Origin: Aeromicrobium sp. A1-2
GTDB lineage: Bacteria > Actinomycetota > Actinomycetes > Propionibacteriales > Nocardioidaceae
Assembly (NCBI RefSeq): GCF_003443875.1
Contig: NZ_CP027482.1
Location: 3,100,001-3,164,000 of the forward strand
Length of the DNA stretch: 64,000 bases
Direction: 5' to 3'
Shown: positions 15,325 through 23,929 of the stretch, one piece after another
Position numbering within the stretch: position 1 is the stretch's first letter
Layout of the letters: the number at the start of each line of letters is the position of its first letter
Position numbers and translations under genes: made by a program
Notes under the pieces: model-generated
The model's input: only the letters and a program-made list of their open reading frames with translations
Database searches by the model: none
What the model was told of the DNA's origin: nothing

Positions 15325-16694
15325 CCACACCCGCGTGGGTCCCTCGCAAACGGCGAGGGGCCGAATTTGCGTTGACCGTGCTCGCGGTCTTCATCGGCAT
15401 CGCGGCGTACGCCTCGGTGGGCCTCGGCGTCGAGGGCACCATCCCGGCTGACACCTACAAGCTCGGTGCCGCGCTGATCGTCGTCGCGATTGCGACGCAC
15501 CTCATCGTGCGACGGGTCGCGCCGTACGCCGATCCCGTGCTGCTGCCCCTGGTCATCGCGCTCAACGGTCTGGGCCTCGCGATGATCTACCGGCTCGACC
15601 TCGGCCGCCAGCAGATCAACCCCGACCGTGCCGCCTTCGCCAACTCCCAGCTGGTCTGGACCGCACTCGGCGTCGTGGCGTTCGCCGGCATCCTGATCCT
15701 GGTGCGCGACCACCGCCGGCTGCAGTCACTGACGTACACCTTCGGCTTCGCGGCGATCGCGCTGCTGATCCTGCCGCTGCTCCCGCACTTCGGCCGCACG
15801 ATCAACGGCGCCCGCATCTGGGTCAACTTCGGTCCCTTCAGCTTCCAGCCCGGCGAAGCGGCCAAGGTCTGTCTGGCGATCTTCTTCGCGGGCTACCTCG
15901 TGGTCAAGCGCGATGCCCTGGCGCTGGCCGGACGCCGCGTCCTGGGAATCGACCTGCCTCGGGGCCGCGATCTCGGCCCGATCCTCGCGGGTTGGCTGAT
16001 CAGCGTCGGCATCCTGGTCTTCCAACGCGACCTCGGATCGTCCCTTTTGTTCTTCGGCCTGTTCGTCGTGATGCTCTACGTTGCGACCGAACGGCCCGGC
16101 TGGCTGATCGTTGGCGCGGGCCTGTTCGGCATCGGTGCGTATTTCGGCTATCTCGCCTTCGGCCACGTCCGGGTCCGCTTCGACGCCTGGCTCGACCCGT
16201 TCAGTGACCCTGACGCCAACGGACAGATCATCAACGGTTTGTTCGGGCTGGCGCACGGCGGTGTGCTGGGCAAGGGCCTGGGCCAGGGCAGCCCACAGCT
16301 GACGCCGTTCTCGTTCTCGGACTTCATCGCCGTATCGATGGGCGAGGAGCTCGGGCTGACCGGCCTGATGGCGATCCTGCTGATCTACGGGCTCATCGCC
16401 GAGCGGGGCCTGCGGATCGCTCTCACCTGTCGTGACGCCTTCGGCAAGCTGCTCGCTGCCGGTCTGGCGTTCTCGTTCGCGCTGCAGGTCTTCGTCGTGG
16501 TCGGCGGCGTCACGCGACTCATCCCGCTGACCGGTCTGACGACGCCGTTCATGGCGCAAGGCGGATCCTCGGTCGTCATGAACTGGGCCATCATCGGGCT
16601 GCTGCTGCGCATCAGCGACCAGACCCGGCGACCCGCACCCGAGATCTCCTCGTTCGAGAGCGACGAGGAGACCCAGGTCGTGAAGCTGTCATGA
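15312..16694 (+). CDS. rodA: RodA/FtsW SEDS-family peptidoglycan glycosyltransferase
   Basis: A 460-residue polytopic membrane enzyme that polymerises lipid II. SEDS markers include GRTINGARIWVNFGPFSFQPGEAAKVCLAIF, QRDLGSSLLFFGLFVVMLYVATER, DPFSDPDANGQIINGLFGLAHGGVLGKGLGQG and the C-terminal GGVTRLIPLTGLTTPFMAQGGSS. About ten hydrophobic segments are visible. It overlaps pstP by 13 bp and pbpA by 4 bp, so it is translated together with its class B transpeptidase partner. By synteny with M. tuberculosis Rv0017c it is named RodA. Confidence 0.95.
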   Translation: MASVTTPAWVPRKRRGAEFALTVLAVFIGIAAYASVGLGVEGTIPADTYKLGAALIVVAIATHLIVRRVAPYADPVLLPLVIALNGLGLAMIYRLDLGRQQINPDRAAFANSQLVWTALGVVAFAGILILVRDHRRLQSLTYTFGFAAIALLILPLLPHFGRTINGARIWVNFGPFSFQPGEAAKVCLAIFFAGYLVVKRDALALAGRRVLGIDLPRGRDLGPILAGWLISVGILVFQRDLGSSLLFFGLFVVMLYVATERPGWLIVGAGLFGIGAYFGYLAFGHVRVRFDAWLDPFSDPDANGQIINGLFGLAHGGVLGKGLGQGSPQLTPFSFSDFIAVSMGEELGLTGLMAILLIYGLIAERGLRIALTCRDAFGKLLAAGLAFSFALQVFVVVGGVTRLIPLTGLTTPFMAQGGSSVVMNWAIIGLLLRISDQTRRPAPEISSFESDEETQVVKLS

Positions 16695-18166
16695 ATCGTC
16701 CGATCCGCAACATCGCCGTCGCCTGCCTCGTGCTGTTCGTCGCGCTCCTGCTCAACATCAACTACGTGCAGTTCGTCCAGGCCGACAGCCTCAACGCCAA
16801 GAACGGCAACAAGCGAGTCATCAACGAGGAGTTCTCCCGCGATCGCGGCGCCATCCTGGTCGACGGCAAGCCCGTGGCCGAGAGCGTCAAGGCGTCCGAC
16901 GAGTTCAAGTACCAGCGGCGCTACCCCGAAGATGGGCTGTACGCCCCGCTCACGGGCTACTTCTCGTACATCTTCGGTCGAGGCGGCCTGGAGAACTCCC
17001 AGAACCGGGTGCTGTCCGGCAGCGACAACCGCTTATTCGTCAATCGGGTCGTCGATCTGGTCTCCAACAAGAAGGCCAAGGGCGGCAGCGTCGACCTGAC
17101 GATCGATCCGCTGGCGCAGAAGGCAGCCGCGGAGGGACTCGAACGCCTCGGCAAGAACACCAAGGGAGCTGTCGTCGCGCTCGACCCGAAGACCGGGGCG
17201 GTGCTCGCGATGGTGAGCCAGCCGTCGTACGACCCCAACCTGCTCGCCAGTCACGACTTCACCGCGGTGCAGAAGTCATGGAACTCGCTGACGTCGGACA
17301 AGGATCAGCCGATGATCAACCGGGGCACGCAGCAGACCCTCCCTCCGGGCTCGACGTTCAAGCTCGTGACCGCTGCGGCGGCGCTCGAAAATGGCGTCGT
17401 CGACAACATCGACGACAAGATCAAGGCCGGCGCCCTGCTGAAGTTCCCCGGCATCGACTACACCTTGCCGAACGAGAACGGCGGCAACTGCGGCGGCGAC
17501 AAGATCACCCTCGAAAGGGCGCTCAACGTGTCGTGCAACGTTGCCTTCGGGGGCCTTGCCGGTGAGATCGGCCAGGAAAAGTTGGCCGAGCAGGCGGCCA
17601 AGTTCGGCTTCGGCACCGACCCGATCGACGGGATCGCAGCCAACCCCAGCCGGTTCGCCGCTGGTGACCAGACCCTCGAGGCACCCCAGCTGGCGCAGTC
17701 GGGCATCGGCCAGTTCGAGGTCGCGTCCACACCACTGCAGATGGCCATGGTCGCTGCCGGCATCGCCAACGGCGGTGACGTCATGAAGCCCTACGTCGTC
17801 AAGACCGTCCGCGCCCCCGACCTGCGGGTTCTCGACCAGACGTCCCCCGAGCGCCTGAGCCAGGCAATGAGCGGCTCCAACTCGGCCAAGCTGCGCGAGA
17901 TGATGATCAGCACCGTGACCAACGGAACCGCGACCTCGGCTCGCATCGCCGGCGTCGACGTCGGCGCCAAGACCGGCACAGCACAGTCCACCCCCGACCG
18001 GCCGCCCTACGCCTGGTTCGTGTCGTTCGCGCCCGCGGGCAACAACCCCAAGGTCGCCGTCGCGGTGCTCGTCGAGTCCAGCGACACGGTGCGCAGCGAG
18101 ATCGCCGGCGGCGCACTGGCCGGGCCGATCGCCCGCTCCGTCATGGAAGCAGTGCTCGGAAAATGA
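16691..18166 (+). CDS. pbpA: PbpA, class B penicillin-binding protein (transpeptidase)
   Basis: A 491-residue DD-transpeptidase anchored by one N-terminal helix (NIAVACLVLFVALLLNINYV). The active-site motifs are all present: STFK at 221-224 with nucleophile Ser221, SCN at 281-283, and KTG at 427-429. The segment GAVVALDPKTGAVLAMVSQPSYDPN opens the catalytic domain. It cross-links peptidoglycan made by RodA; the ATGA overlap with rodA supports a 1:1 pair. Length equals the mycobacterial PbpA. It is the substrate of PknB in mycobacteria, a known link to this operon. A 97-bp gap follows before pknB. Confidence 0.95.
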   Translation: MNRPIRNIAVACLVLFVALLLNINYVQFVQADSLNAKNGNKRVINEEFSRDRGAILVDGKPVAESVKASDEFKYQRRYPEDGLYAPLTGYFSYIFGRGGLENSQNRVLSGSDNRLFVNRVVDLVSNKKAKGGSVDLTIDPLAQKAAAEGLERLGKNTKGAVVALDPKTGAVLAMVSQPSYDPNLLASHDFTAVQKSWNSLTSDKDQPMINRGTQQTLPPGSTFKLVTAAAALENGVVDNIDDKIKAGALLKFPGIDYTLPNENGGNCGGDKITLERALNVSCNVAFGGLAGEIGQEKLAEQAAKFGFGTDPIDGIAANPSRFAAGDQTLEAPQLAQSGIGQFEVASTPLQMAMVAAGIANGGDVMKPYVVKTVRAPDLRVLDQTSPERLSQAMSGSNSAKLREMMISTVTNGTATSARIAGVDVGAKTGTAQSTPDRPPYAWFVSFAPAGNNPKVAVAVLVESSDTVRSEIAGGALAGPIARSVMEAVLGK

Positions 18167-18263
18167 CCTACCCCACAGCCCAATTCGCGACCAATCCTGG
18201 CGCCACCGTGCGCATGCCAGCGTGCCCGCACGCCCTGGCCACACCTTCTGGGAGACTGAAATC

Positions 18264-20030
18264 ATGACCGAATCCGGCGACGAGACGATCCGCCTGGGCG
18301 ACCGCTACGAGCTCGGCGGTCTGCTCGGTCGAGGAGGAATGGCCGACGTACGTGTCGGCCGAGACCTCCGCCTGGGCCGCACCGTGGCGGTCAAGCAGCT
18401 GCGGGGCGACCTGTCGGCCGACGACACGTTCCAGGCCCGCTTCCGTCGCGAGGCCCAGTCCTCAGCCGCGCTCAACCACCCGTCGATCGTCGCGGTCTAC
18501 GACACCGGTGAGTCGACCGACAAGCACGGCAGCCACGTTCCGTACATCGTGATGGAGTACGTCGAAGGGCAGACCCTGCGCGACATACTGCGCGGCGCCG
18601 AGAACGGCCGCAAGATCCTGCCCGAGCGTGCCCTGTCGATCACCGCCGACGTGCTCAGCGCGTTGGACTACAGCCACCGTTCGGGCATCATCCACCGCGA
18701 CATCAAACCCGCCAACGTCATGCTGACACCGTCGGGCCAGGTCAAGGTCATGGACTTCGGCATCGCCCGGGCGATCGCAGACACCTCCTCGGCCATGACG
18801 CAGACCGCCGCGGTCATCGGCACCGCGCAGTACCTCTCCCCGGAGCAGGCACGCGGCGAGACCGTCGATGCTCGTAGCGACATCTACTCCACCGGCTGCC
18901 TCCTCTACGAGCTGCTGACCGGCCGCCCGCCGTTCATCGGCGACAGCCCGGTATCGGTGGCCTACCAGCACGTACGCGAAGAAGCCCGCCCGCCGTCGCA
19001 GCTCAACCCTGACGTCAGCGCGGCAATCGACAATATCGTGGCCAAATCCCTCGCGAAGCGCGTCGAGGATCGCTATCAGAGCGCCGCCGACATGCGTAAG
19101 GACATCGACCGTGTGCTCGCCGGCCAACAGGTCGAGGCGCCCACCGCGGCCACCGCGGTCGTCGGTGGCACCGCCGTCGCGCCCGCTGCTCCCTCACTTC
19201 CGCCACCCACCGGCGGGGCACGTCGCGCCGAGCCGGGCCCGGACGACGAGTCCGAGAGCACGGCCAAGTGGTGGTGGATCGGGCTGGTCGCCGTTCTCCT
19301 CCTGAGCGCAATCGCCTTCGGCATCTACAAGGCCACCGAGGCTCCACCCGAGGTCAAGACGGTCTCGGTCGAGGATGTCTCCGGCAAGGAGGTCGACTCC
19401 GCGACCCGGGCACTCGAGCAGCAGGGTCTGGTCGTCGCCTCGGAGACCCAGCAGGAGTCCAGCAGCGATGTCGACGAAGGACTGGTCATCAAGACCGATC
19501 CGCCCGCCGGTGAGACGGTCGACGACGGCAGCACCGTGACCCTCGTGGTCAGTGCGGGTCCGGAGCAGGTCTCGATGCCCGATGTGCGGCAGCTGCAGTT
19601 CGACGTCGCCAAGAAGCAGCTCGAGGGCGGCGACGGCAAGTTCAAGGTCAGCCGCAAGGATGTCGACAACAGCGCCGACAAGGGTGTCGTCATCAACAGC
19701 ACGCCGCTCGTCGGCGAGCAGGTCGACGTCGGCTCCAAGGTGACCCTGTTCGTGTCGAAGGGACAGGTCACGGTTCCCAACGTGGTCAACCAGAACATCG
19801 ACGACGCCACCAAGGCGTTGGAGAAGCTCGGCCTCAAGGTCACCACGACCGATGACGCCGAGGCGACTGCCCCGCAGGACACCGTGACGGCACAGTCCAT
19901 CGACCCCAACACCAAGGTGGCACCCGGCACGACGATCGAGCTGACCGTCTCGGCGAACCCCGGTGAAGATCCGGGCGGGGCGGACGGCACCGATGGCGGC
20001 GCGGCCGGCGGCGCGATCGACGGCGGCTGA
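18264..20030 (+). CDS. pknB: PknB, membrane Ser/Thr kinase with PASTA domains
   Basis: A 588-residue sensor kinase. The kinase domain (12-280) has the glycine loop LGRGGMADV, Lys44, HRDIKPAN (144-151), DFG (164-166) and an activation loop MTQTAAVIGTAQYLSPEQ, with the two phosphothreonines of PknB conserved (Thr179, Thr181). One helix near residues 347-366 crosses the membrane. Three extracellular PASTA repeats bind muropeptides or lipid II, and a Gly-rich tail follows. GGGAG precedes the ATG at 18264; an earlier in-frame ATG at 18222 has no ribosome site. No pknA precedes it, unlike in mycobacteria. It regulates PbpA, FhaA and growth in the family. Confidence 0.95.
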   Translation: MTESGDETIRLGDRYELGGLLGRGGMADVRVGRDLRLGRTVAVKQLRGDLSADDTFQARFRREAQSSAALNHPSIVAVYDTGESTDKHGSHVPYIVMEYVEGQTLRDILRGAENGRKILPERALSITADVLSALDYSHRSGIIHRDIKPANVMLTPSGQVKVMDFGIARAIADTSSAMTQTAAVIGTAQYLSPEQARGETVDARSDIYSTGCLLYELLTGRPPFIGDSPVSVAYQHVREEARPPSQLNPDVSAAIDNIVAKSLAKRVEDRYQSAADMRKDIDRVLAGQQVEAPTAATAVVGGTAVAPAAPSLPPPTGGARRAEPGPDDESESTAKWWWIGLVAVLLLSAIAFGIYKATEAPPEVKTVSVEDVSGKEVDSATRALEQQGLVVASETQQESSSDVDEGLVIKTDPPAGETVDDGSTVTLVVSAGPEQVSMPDVRQLQFDVAKKQLEGGDGKFKVSRKDVDNSADKGVVINSTPLVGEQVDVGSKVTLFVSKGQVTVPNVVNQNIDDATKALEKLGLKVTTTDDAEATAPQDTVTAQSIDPNTKVAPGTTIELTVSANPGEDPGGADGTDGGAAGGAIDGG

Positions 20031-20036
20031 CCGACG

Positions 20037-20768
20037 CTAGCTCGCGGTCGCCCTCGCGAAGCCGAGGCTGACCTCGCCGGCGTACGCGCCTGCCTTGAGC
20101 GTATCGACCGTCTCGATCTTGAGTCCGAGCTGATACTTGTCGGCGTAGTCCGCGTAGGTCACGGTGTCGTACGACGTGACCAGCGCGGAGTTCATCCCGA
20201 CGGTGTCACCGATCGCCTCGATGACGTACGGCGGCGAGTAGGGCACGCCTTCCAGAACGACAGTGTTGCCGACGCACTTGATGCCGGTCGTCGTGATGAG
20301 CCGCTGACCCTGCAGGGTCACAGCCTCGGCTCCGCCGGCCCACAGTGCGTTGACGAAGGCCTGGATGTCCTGCTGGTGCACCACCAGCAGGTTGGGGTTG
20401 ATGTCGGGGGCATCGACGGTGCGTGGGGCATCGGTCAGCGTGACCCTGACACCCGGCCCGGTCAGGGCAGTGAGACCTGTCGGCTCCTCGAGCTCACTCG
20501 CACGCTTGCGGAGCTCGTCCAGCTCGGTGCTCGACACGCCGGCCGAGAGCTTGTCGATGTCTGACCGCAGGCTCCGCGCATCGGCACGGCGCTCGTCGAC
20601 GCGGTGCGCCCGTTCCTGCAGGAGCGAGGCCAGGTCGCCGCCGGCGGGGCGCAGGTCGTCGCCGCCGGCACTGACGGACGCCGCAACGAACAAGAAGCCC
20701 GTGACGGTGAACACGGCAAGGACGGCGAGCGGCCAACGCTGGCGTGCATGCATCCCGGTCTTTGCCAC
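20037..20768 (-). CDS. DUF881 family (YlxW/YlxX-like) membrane-anchored protein
   Basis: A 243-residue protein. An N-terminal helix (WPLAVLAVFTVTGFLFVAASV) anchors it, a predicted coiled coil follows (LLQERAHRVDERRADARSLRSDIDKLSAGVSSTELDELRKRASEL), and the DUF881 domain occupies the rest: GVRVTLTDAP, NPNLLVVHQQDIQAFVNALWAGGAEAVTLQGQRLITTTGIKCVGNTV, ALVTSYDTVTYADYADKYQLGLKIE. The family lies in division gene clusters of Gram-positive bacteria; function is not established. It is divergent from crgA and converges on pknB with 6 bp between stops. The start is a GTG. Confidence 0.88.
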   Translation of the reverse strand: MAKTGMHARQRWPLAVLAVFTVTGFLFVAASVSAGGDDLRPAGGDLASLLQERAHRVDERRADARSLRSDIDKLSAGVSSTELDELRKRASELEEPTGLTALTGPGVRVTLTDAPRTVDAPDINPNLLVVHQQDIQAFVNALWAGGAEAVTLQGQRLITTTGIKCVGNTVVLEGVPYSPPYVIEAIGDTVGMNSALVTSYDTVTYADYADKYQLGLKIETVDTLKAGAYAGEVSLGFARATAS

Positions 20769-20853
20769 GCCGAACCCCTCTCACTCAATGGCCTACGCTA
20801 TCGGAGAGCACCAATCGATGCGGCCGACGCCGCAGCAACCTTCCGGAGACGTC

Positions 20854-21099
20854 GTGGCGAAAGACAAGACCCCCCCGGGACCCAAGCCCACCAAGATCGG
20901 CAACCGGTGGGCTGGTCCGGCGATGATGGCTTCGGGCATCATCGGTCTGCTGTGGATTGTCGTGTTCTACACCCTCAGCAACCAGGCGATCAACTACCCG
21001 TCGTTCCTGCAGTGGTACGACGACCTGAGCAGTTGGAACCTCGTCATCGGCATGGGATTCATCGTGTCGGCATTCGGTTTCGCCATGAAGTGGGAGTGA
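20854..21099 (+). CDS. crgA: CrgA, septation inhibitor / divisome membrane protein
   Basis: An 81-residue protein with two membrane helices (WAGPAMMASGIIGLLWIVVFYTL and WNLVIGMGFIVSAFGFAMKW) separated by the conserved NYPSFLQWYDDLSSWN loop. In mycobacteria CrgA recruits divisome proteins, including FtsI/CwsA, and in Streptomyces it limits FtsZ rings. The GTG at 20854 has GGAG five bases upstream; longer in-frame starts would overlap DUF881's promoter. Location beside DUF881 and the pknB operon is typical in Actinobacteria. A DnaA-box element begins 16 bp past the stop. Confidence 0.92.
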   Translation: MAKDKTPPGPKPTKIGNRWAGPAMMASGIIGLLWIVVFYTLSNQAINYPSFLQWYDDLSSWNLVIGMGFIVSAFGFAMKWE

Positions 21100-21101
21100 G
21101 T

Positions 21102-21146
21102 TACACCGGTGTAGTTATCCACATCTGTGTGCACACCTGTTGACAG
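21102..21146. promoter_or_regulatory. Composite DnaA-box element 1 (crgA-rhomboid gap)
   Basis: A 12-bp palindrome TACACCGGTGTA (21102-21113) is followed by a perfect DnaA box TTATCCACA (21115-21123), the core TGTGCACA (21128-21135) inside GTGTGCACAC, and a degenerate inverted box TGTTGACAG (21138-21146). A matching element with the same spacing lies at 37772-37818. Confidence 0.65.
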
Positions 21147-21160
21147 CGGCGTCGACGTAG

Positions 21161-22024
21161 TTAGCTGGTGAGTTGTCCCGTGCGGACGACGAGAGCGCCG
21201 ATGATGCCGATCCACATCACCGCGAAAACGGTGACCTGGATCAGGGTCCGGCGATCGCGGGGGGCGTAGGCGAAGGCGAGCCCCAGCAGGCAGCCAAAGA
21301 TGAAGCCGCCGAGGTGGCCCTGCCAGCTGATGTTGCCGCGCGTGCTGAGGAAGGCGTTGATCGCCAGCAGCACCAGCAGCGTGCTGACGTCCTGCTTGGC
21401 CTTGAGCAGGAAGACCAGCGCCATGCCGAACAGGCCGAACACCGCGCCGGAGGCCCCGATCGTCAGGGCCCGCGGCTCCGAGAGCCAGTAGACGAAGACC
21501 GAGGCGCCGATCGCCATCGTGAGATACGCGGCGATGAATCGCGCGGTGCCAAGGGCTCGCTCGACGAACGGGCCGAACAGGTACAGCGCGTACATGTTGA
21601 ACGCGATGTGCAGCAGGTTCTGGTGCAGGAAGGCCGAGGTCAGCAGCCGCCAGTAGGCCCCGTCGTCGACGCCGGTCAGGACGTCGCCGGCACTGTTCAC
21701 CGCACTGGACGACAGCATCGCCCCGTGCTGGAAGACCGGTCCACTGTTGCCGCCACTGACCAGCGTCACGAGGAAAGCCGCGACGTTGAGCGCGATCAGC
21801 ACCATCGACACAGTGCCCGCGTTCGCCGAGATCGCCCCGCCGGCGATCGTGCGAGGTGCACGAACCGACTTGGCGCCCTCGGCGACGCACGACGGGCAGT
21901 GGAAGCCCACCGACGCATCGTTCATGCACTCCGGACAGATCAGCCGTTCACAGCGCTGGCACGAGATGTACGCCTCGCGGTCAGGATGCCGGTAGCAGCG
22001 ATAGTCCGAAGCAGGGAGGTTCAC
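21161..22024 (-). CDS. Rhomboid-family intramembrane serine protease
   Basis: A 287-residue membrane protease. Residues 1-50 carry a B-box-like zinc ribbon (CYRHPDREAYISCQRCERLICPECM, then FHCPSC). The rhomboid core follows with six to seven helices: the L1 region WRLLTSAFLHQNLLHIAFNMYALYLFG, the active site GASGAVFG with its nucleophilic Ser, and QGHLGGFIFG with the general-base His. It cleaves membrane substrates within the bilayer; substrates are unknown. It overlaps ppiA by 4 bp, so the two are cotranslated. Confidence 0.92.
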   Translation of the reverse strand: MNLPASDYRCYRHPDREAYISCQRCERLICPECMNDASVGFHCPSCVAEGAKSVRAPRTIAGGAISANAGTVSMVLIALNVAAFLVTLVSGGNSGPVFQHGAMLSSSAVNSAGDVLTGVDDGAYWRLLTSAFLHQNLLHIAFNMYALYLFGPFVERALGTARFIAAYLTMAIGASVFVYWLSEPRALTIGASGAVFGLFGMALVFLLKAKQDVSTLLVLLAINAFLSTRGNISWQGHLGGFIFGCLLGLAFAYAPRDRRTLIQVTVFAVMWIGIIGALVVRTGQLTS

Positions 22025-22548
22025 GCCTCGCGACGCTCGATGGTCAACTTCTCGATCACGACAGGCGGGTTCGGTCGGTCGAAGCCGTCCGTCGCCACCG
22101 CGCCAATGGCGTCGACGACCGCCTTGCTGTCAGCGTCGACGACTGCACCGAAGATCGTGTGCTTGCGGTTGAGCCAGTCGGTCGGCACGAGGGTGATGAA
22201 GAACTGCGAGCCGTTGGTGCCCGGTCCGGCATTCGCCATCGCCAGCAGGTAGGGCTTGTTGAACTGCAGGTCCGGGTGGAACTCGTCCTCGAACTCGTAG
22301 CCGGGGCCACCGGTTCCGGTTCCCAGCGGGTCGCCGCCCTGCAACATGAAGTTGGGGATGACACGGTGGAAGCCGAGGCCGTCGTAGAACGGCTGGTTCG
22401 AGATCTGGCCCGTCTTGGGGTCGATCCAGTCCTTGGTGCCCTCGGCGAGGCCGACAAAGTTGTCGACGGTCTTGGGGGCGTGGTTGGGGAAGAGCTCCAC
22501 GACGATGTCGCCGTGGTTGGTCGTGAAGGTCGCAATCAGCGAAGCCAC
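22021..22548 (-). CDS. ppiA: Peptidyl-prolyl cis-trans isomerase, cyclophilin type
   Basis: A 175-residue cytoplasmic cyclophilin that speeds proline isomerisation. Core motifs are NHGDIVVELFPNHAPKTVDNFVGLAEG, FYDGLGFHRVIPNFMLQGGDPLGTGTGGPGYEFEDE with the catalytic Arg of FHRVI, and LLAMANAGPGTNGSQFFITLVPTDWLNRKHTIFGAVV. The GTG at 22548 has AAAGGA nine bases upstream and gives MASLIATFTTNHG, matching relatives; a GTG at 22575 would add nine residues. The gene is in the crgA/pknB neighbourhood as in other Actinobacteria and is cotranscribed with the rhomboid gene. Confidence 0.9.
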   Translation of the reverse strand: MASLIATFTTNHGDIVVELFPNHAPKTVDNFVGLAEGTKDWIDPKTGQISNQPFYDGLGFHRVIPNFMLQGGDPLGTGTGGPGYEFEDEFHPDLQFNKPYLLAMANAGPGTNGSQFFITLVPTDWLNRKHTIFGAVVDADSKAVVDAIGAVATDGFDRPNPPVVIEKLTIERREA

Positions 22549-22657
22549 AGTGGGTTGTCCTTTCAGTGTGGTCACCCCATCTTTTCATGGGATGCCAAGC
22601 GCGCAGCGGCGGCAGGCGGGTGCCCAGGCCACAGATCTGGTCGCTATCGTGACCCGC

Positions 22658-22795
22658 ATGTCGAAGCCCAGTAAGAGACATCCCGTCCGCAAGATCCTCC
22701 TGGTCGCCCTGGCGGCCGGTGCTGCCGTCGCCGTCCGCAACGCGGTCGCCGACAAGGGCGGCTCGTACGACCCCTCCGACTCGGGCACCCGCTGA
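22658..22795 (+). CDS. Small basic single-helix protein (hypothetical)
   Basis: A 45-residue protein: basic N-terminus (MSKPSKRHPVRK), one hydrophobic segment (ILLVALAAGAAVAV) and a polar tail. I do not recognise a family; the shape resembles the DLW-39 type small proteins. It looks real because its TGA overlaps the ATG of the next gene (TGATG) and TATCGT sits seven bases before its ATG in the leaderless pattern found elsewhere in this window. It may serve as the first cistron that couples translation of the enoyl-CoA hydratase-like gene. Confidence 0.55.
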   Translation: MSKPSKRHPVRKILLVALAAGAAVAVRNAVADKGGSYDPSDSGTR

Positions 22796-23571
22796 TGTCG
22801 GTCTCCGTCGAACGTACCGAGGGCGACATCGCTGTCCTGACCTTCAGCGTGCCTCCGGTCAACCTCTATTCGCTCGAGCTCCACGAAGAGCTCGACCGGG
22901 CACTCGACGAGGTCGTAGCCGCACCGCCGCGGGCGCTCCTGATCCGAGCCGAGGGCAAGATCGTCTCCGGCGGCGTCGATGTCTCGCAGTTCCACGCCCG
23001 CCGCACCAAGGCCGACACCCAGGCCTTGTACGACCGGATGCTCGAGCTGCCGACCCGCATCGACGCGCTGCCGTTCCCCACGATCTTCGCTGCGCACTCC
23101 CTCACGCTGACGTGGGCGTTCGAGGTCGCGGTTGCATGCGACCTCATCCTTGCGTCCGAAAAGGCCCGGTTCGGGCTCGTCGAGCGGGTCATCGGCCTGA
23201 CCCCGACGATGGGCGGCACACAACGCCTCGCAGCCCGCGCCGGTGTCGCCCGGGCCAAGGAGTTCGTCTTCACCGGCGATCTCTACGATGCGGCGACGAT
23301 GGAGCGGTGGAATGTCGTCAACCGAGTCCTGCCGGTCGAGGGTTTCGACGAGGCCGTCCTGGCCTACGTCGAGCACATCGCGGTCGGTCCGACCCAGGCC
23401 TTTGCGGCTGCCAAGGAGATCTTGCGCCACTTCGAGGCCGGCGGTGTGCCCGAGGCGATCGCTCGGACGACCGGCATCGCAGCCGAGCTGTTCGACACCG
23501 ACGATCTGCAGCACGGCATGGAGTCGTTCCTGCAGGACGGCCCGGGCAAGGCGACCTTCACGGGCCGCTGA
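22795..23571 (+). CDS. Enoyl-CoA hydratase/isomerase family protein
   Basis: A 258-residue crotonase-fold protein: VAVLTFSVPPVNLYSLELHEEL, the oxyanion region GKIVSGGVDVSQF, and a second region AHSLTLTWAFEVAVACDLILASEKARFGLVERVIGLTPTMGGTQRL. The usual second oxyanion glycines (G-X-G-X-E) read SLTLTWAFE here, so the standard hydratase mechanism is doubtful; it may be an isomerase, hydrolase or inactive member. The C-terminal FLQDGPGKATFTGR is the common closing motif. It starts within the TGATG overlap of the small upstream gene. Confidence 0.82.
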   Translation: MSVSVERTEGDIAVLTFSVPPVNLYSLELHEELDRALDEVVAAPPRALLIRAEGKIVSGGVDVSQFHARRTKADTQALYDRMLELPTRIDALPFPTIFAAHSLTLTWAFEVAVACDLILASEKARFGLVERVIGLTPTMGGTQRLAARAGVARAKEFVFTGDLYDAATMERWNVVNRVLPVEGFDEAVLAYVEHIAVGPTQAFAAAKEILRHFEAGGVPEAIARTTGIAAELFDTDDLQHGMESFLQDGPGKATFTGR

Positions 23572-23574
23572 GGG

Positions 23575-23925
23575 TCAGGGGGTCAGCTGCGGCGCATCGG
23601 CACGGTGCACCGCGGCCGTCGCTCGGTGCTCGGCCCAGAAGCTCACGAACGGGATCGTGGCCAGCAGCATCGTCGCGATGATGAAGGACGGCTTCCACTG
23701 GTAGCGGCGCGCCAAGATCGCGATCAGGACCAGAAGCGCCATGAAGAGATAGCCGTGGACCATGTCCACGATGCCGATCGCGCCGGAGTTGCGGTTCCAC
23801 CACGACGAGTCCGCGGTGGAGAGCTGGGCAATCCAGGCGCCGATGACGAAGATCAGGTTGATGCCCACGACATAGGCGAGCACCCGGTAGGCAACGGCCA
23901 CTTTGTTCACGGGCTCAGTGTTCAC
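23575..23925 (-). CDS. DUF3817 family membrane protein
   Basis: A 116-residue protein with three predicted membrane segments: YRVLAYVVGINLIFVIGAWIAQL, IVDMVHGYLFMALLVLIAIL and FIIATMLLATIPFVSFWAEH. The patterns YRVLAYV, HGYLF and PFVSFWAE mark DUF3817. Function unknown. The GTG start is preceded by TAGCCT at six bases, inside the 3' end of the SURF1 gene, so it can be transcribed separately from SURF1 as a leaderless message. It converges on the enoyl-CoA hydratase gene with a 3-bp gap. Confidence 0.85.
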   Translation of the reverse strand: MNTEPVNKVAVAYRVLAYVVGINLIFVIGAWIAQLSTADSSWWNRNSGAIGIVDMVHGYLFMALLVLIAILARRYQWKPSFIIATMLLATIPFVSFWAEHRATAAVHRADAPQLTP

Positions 23926-23929
23926 GGCG

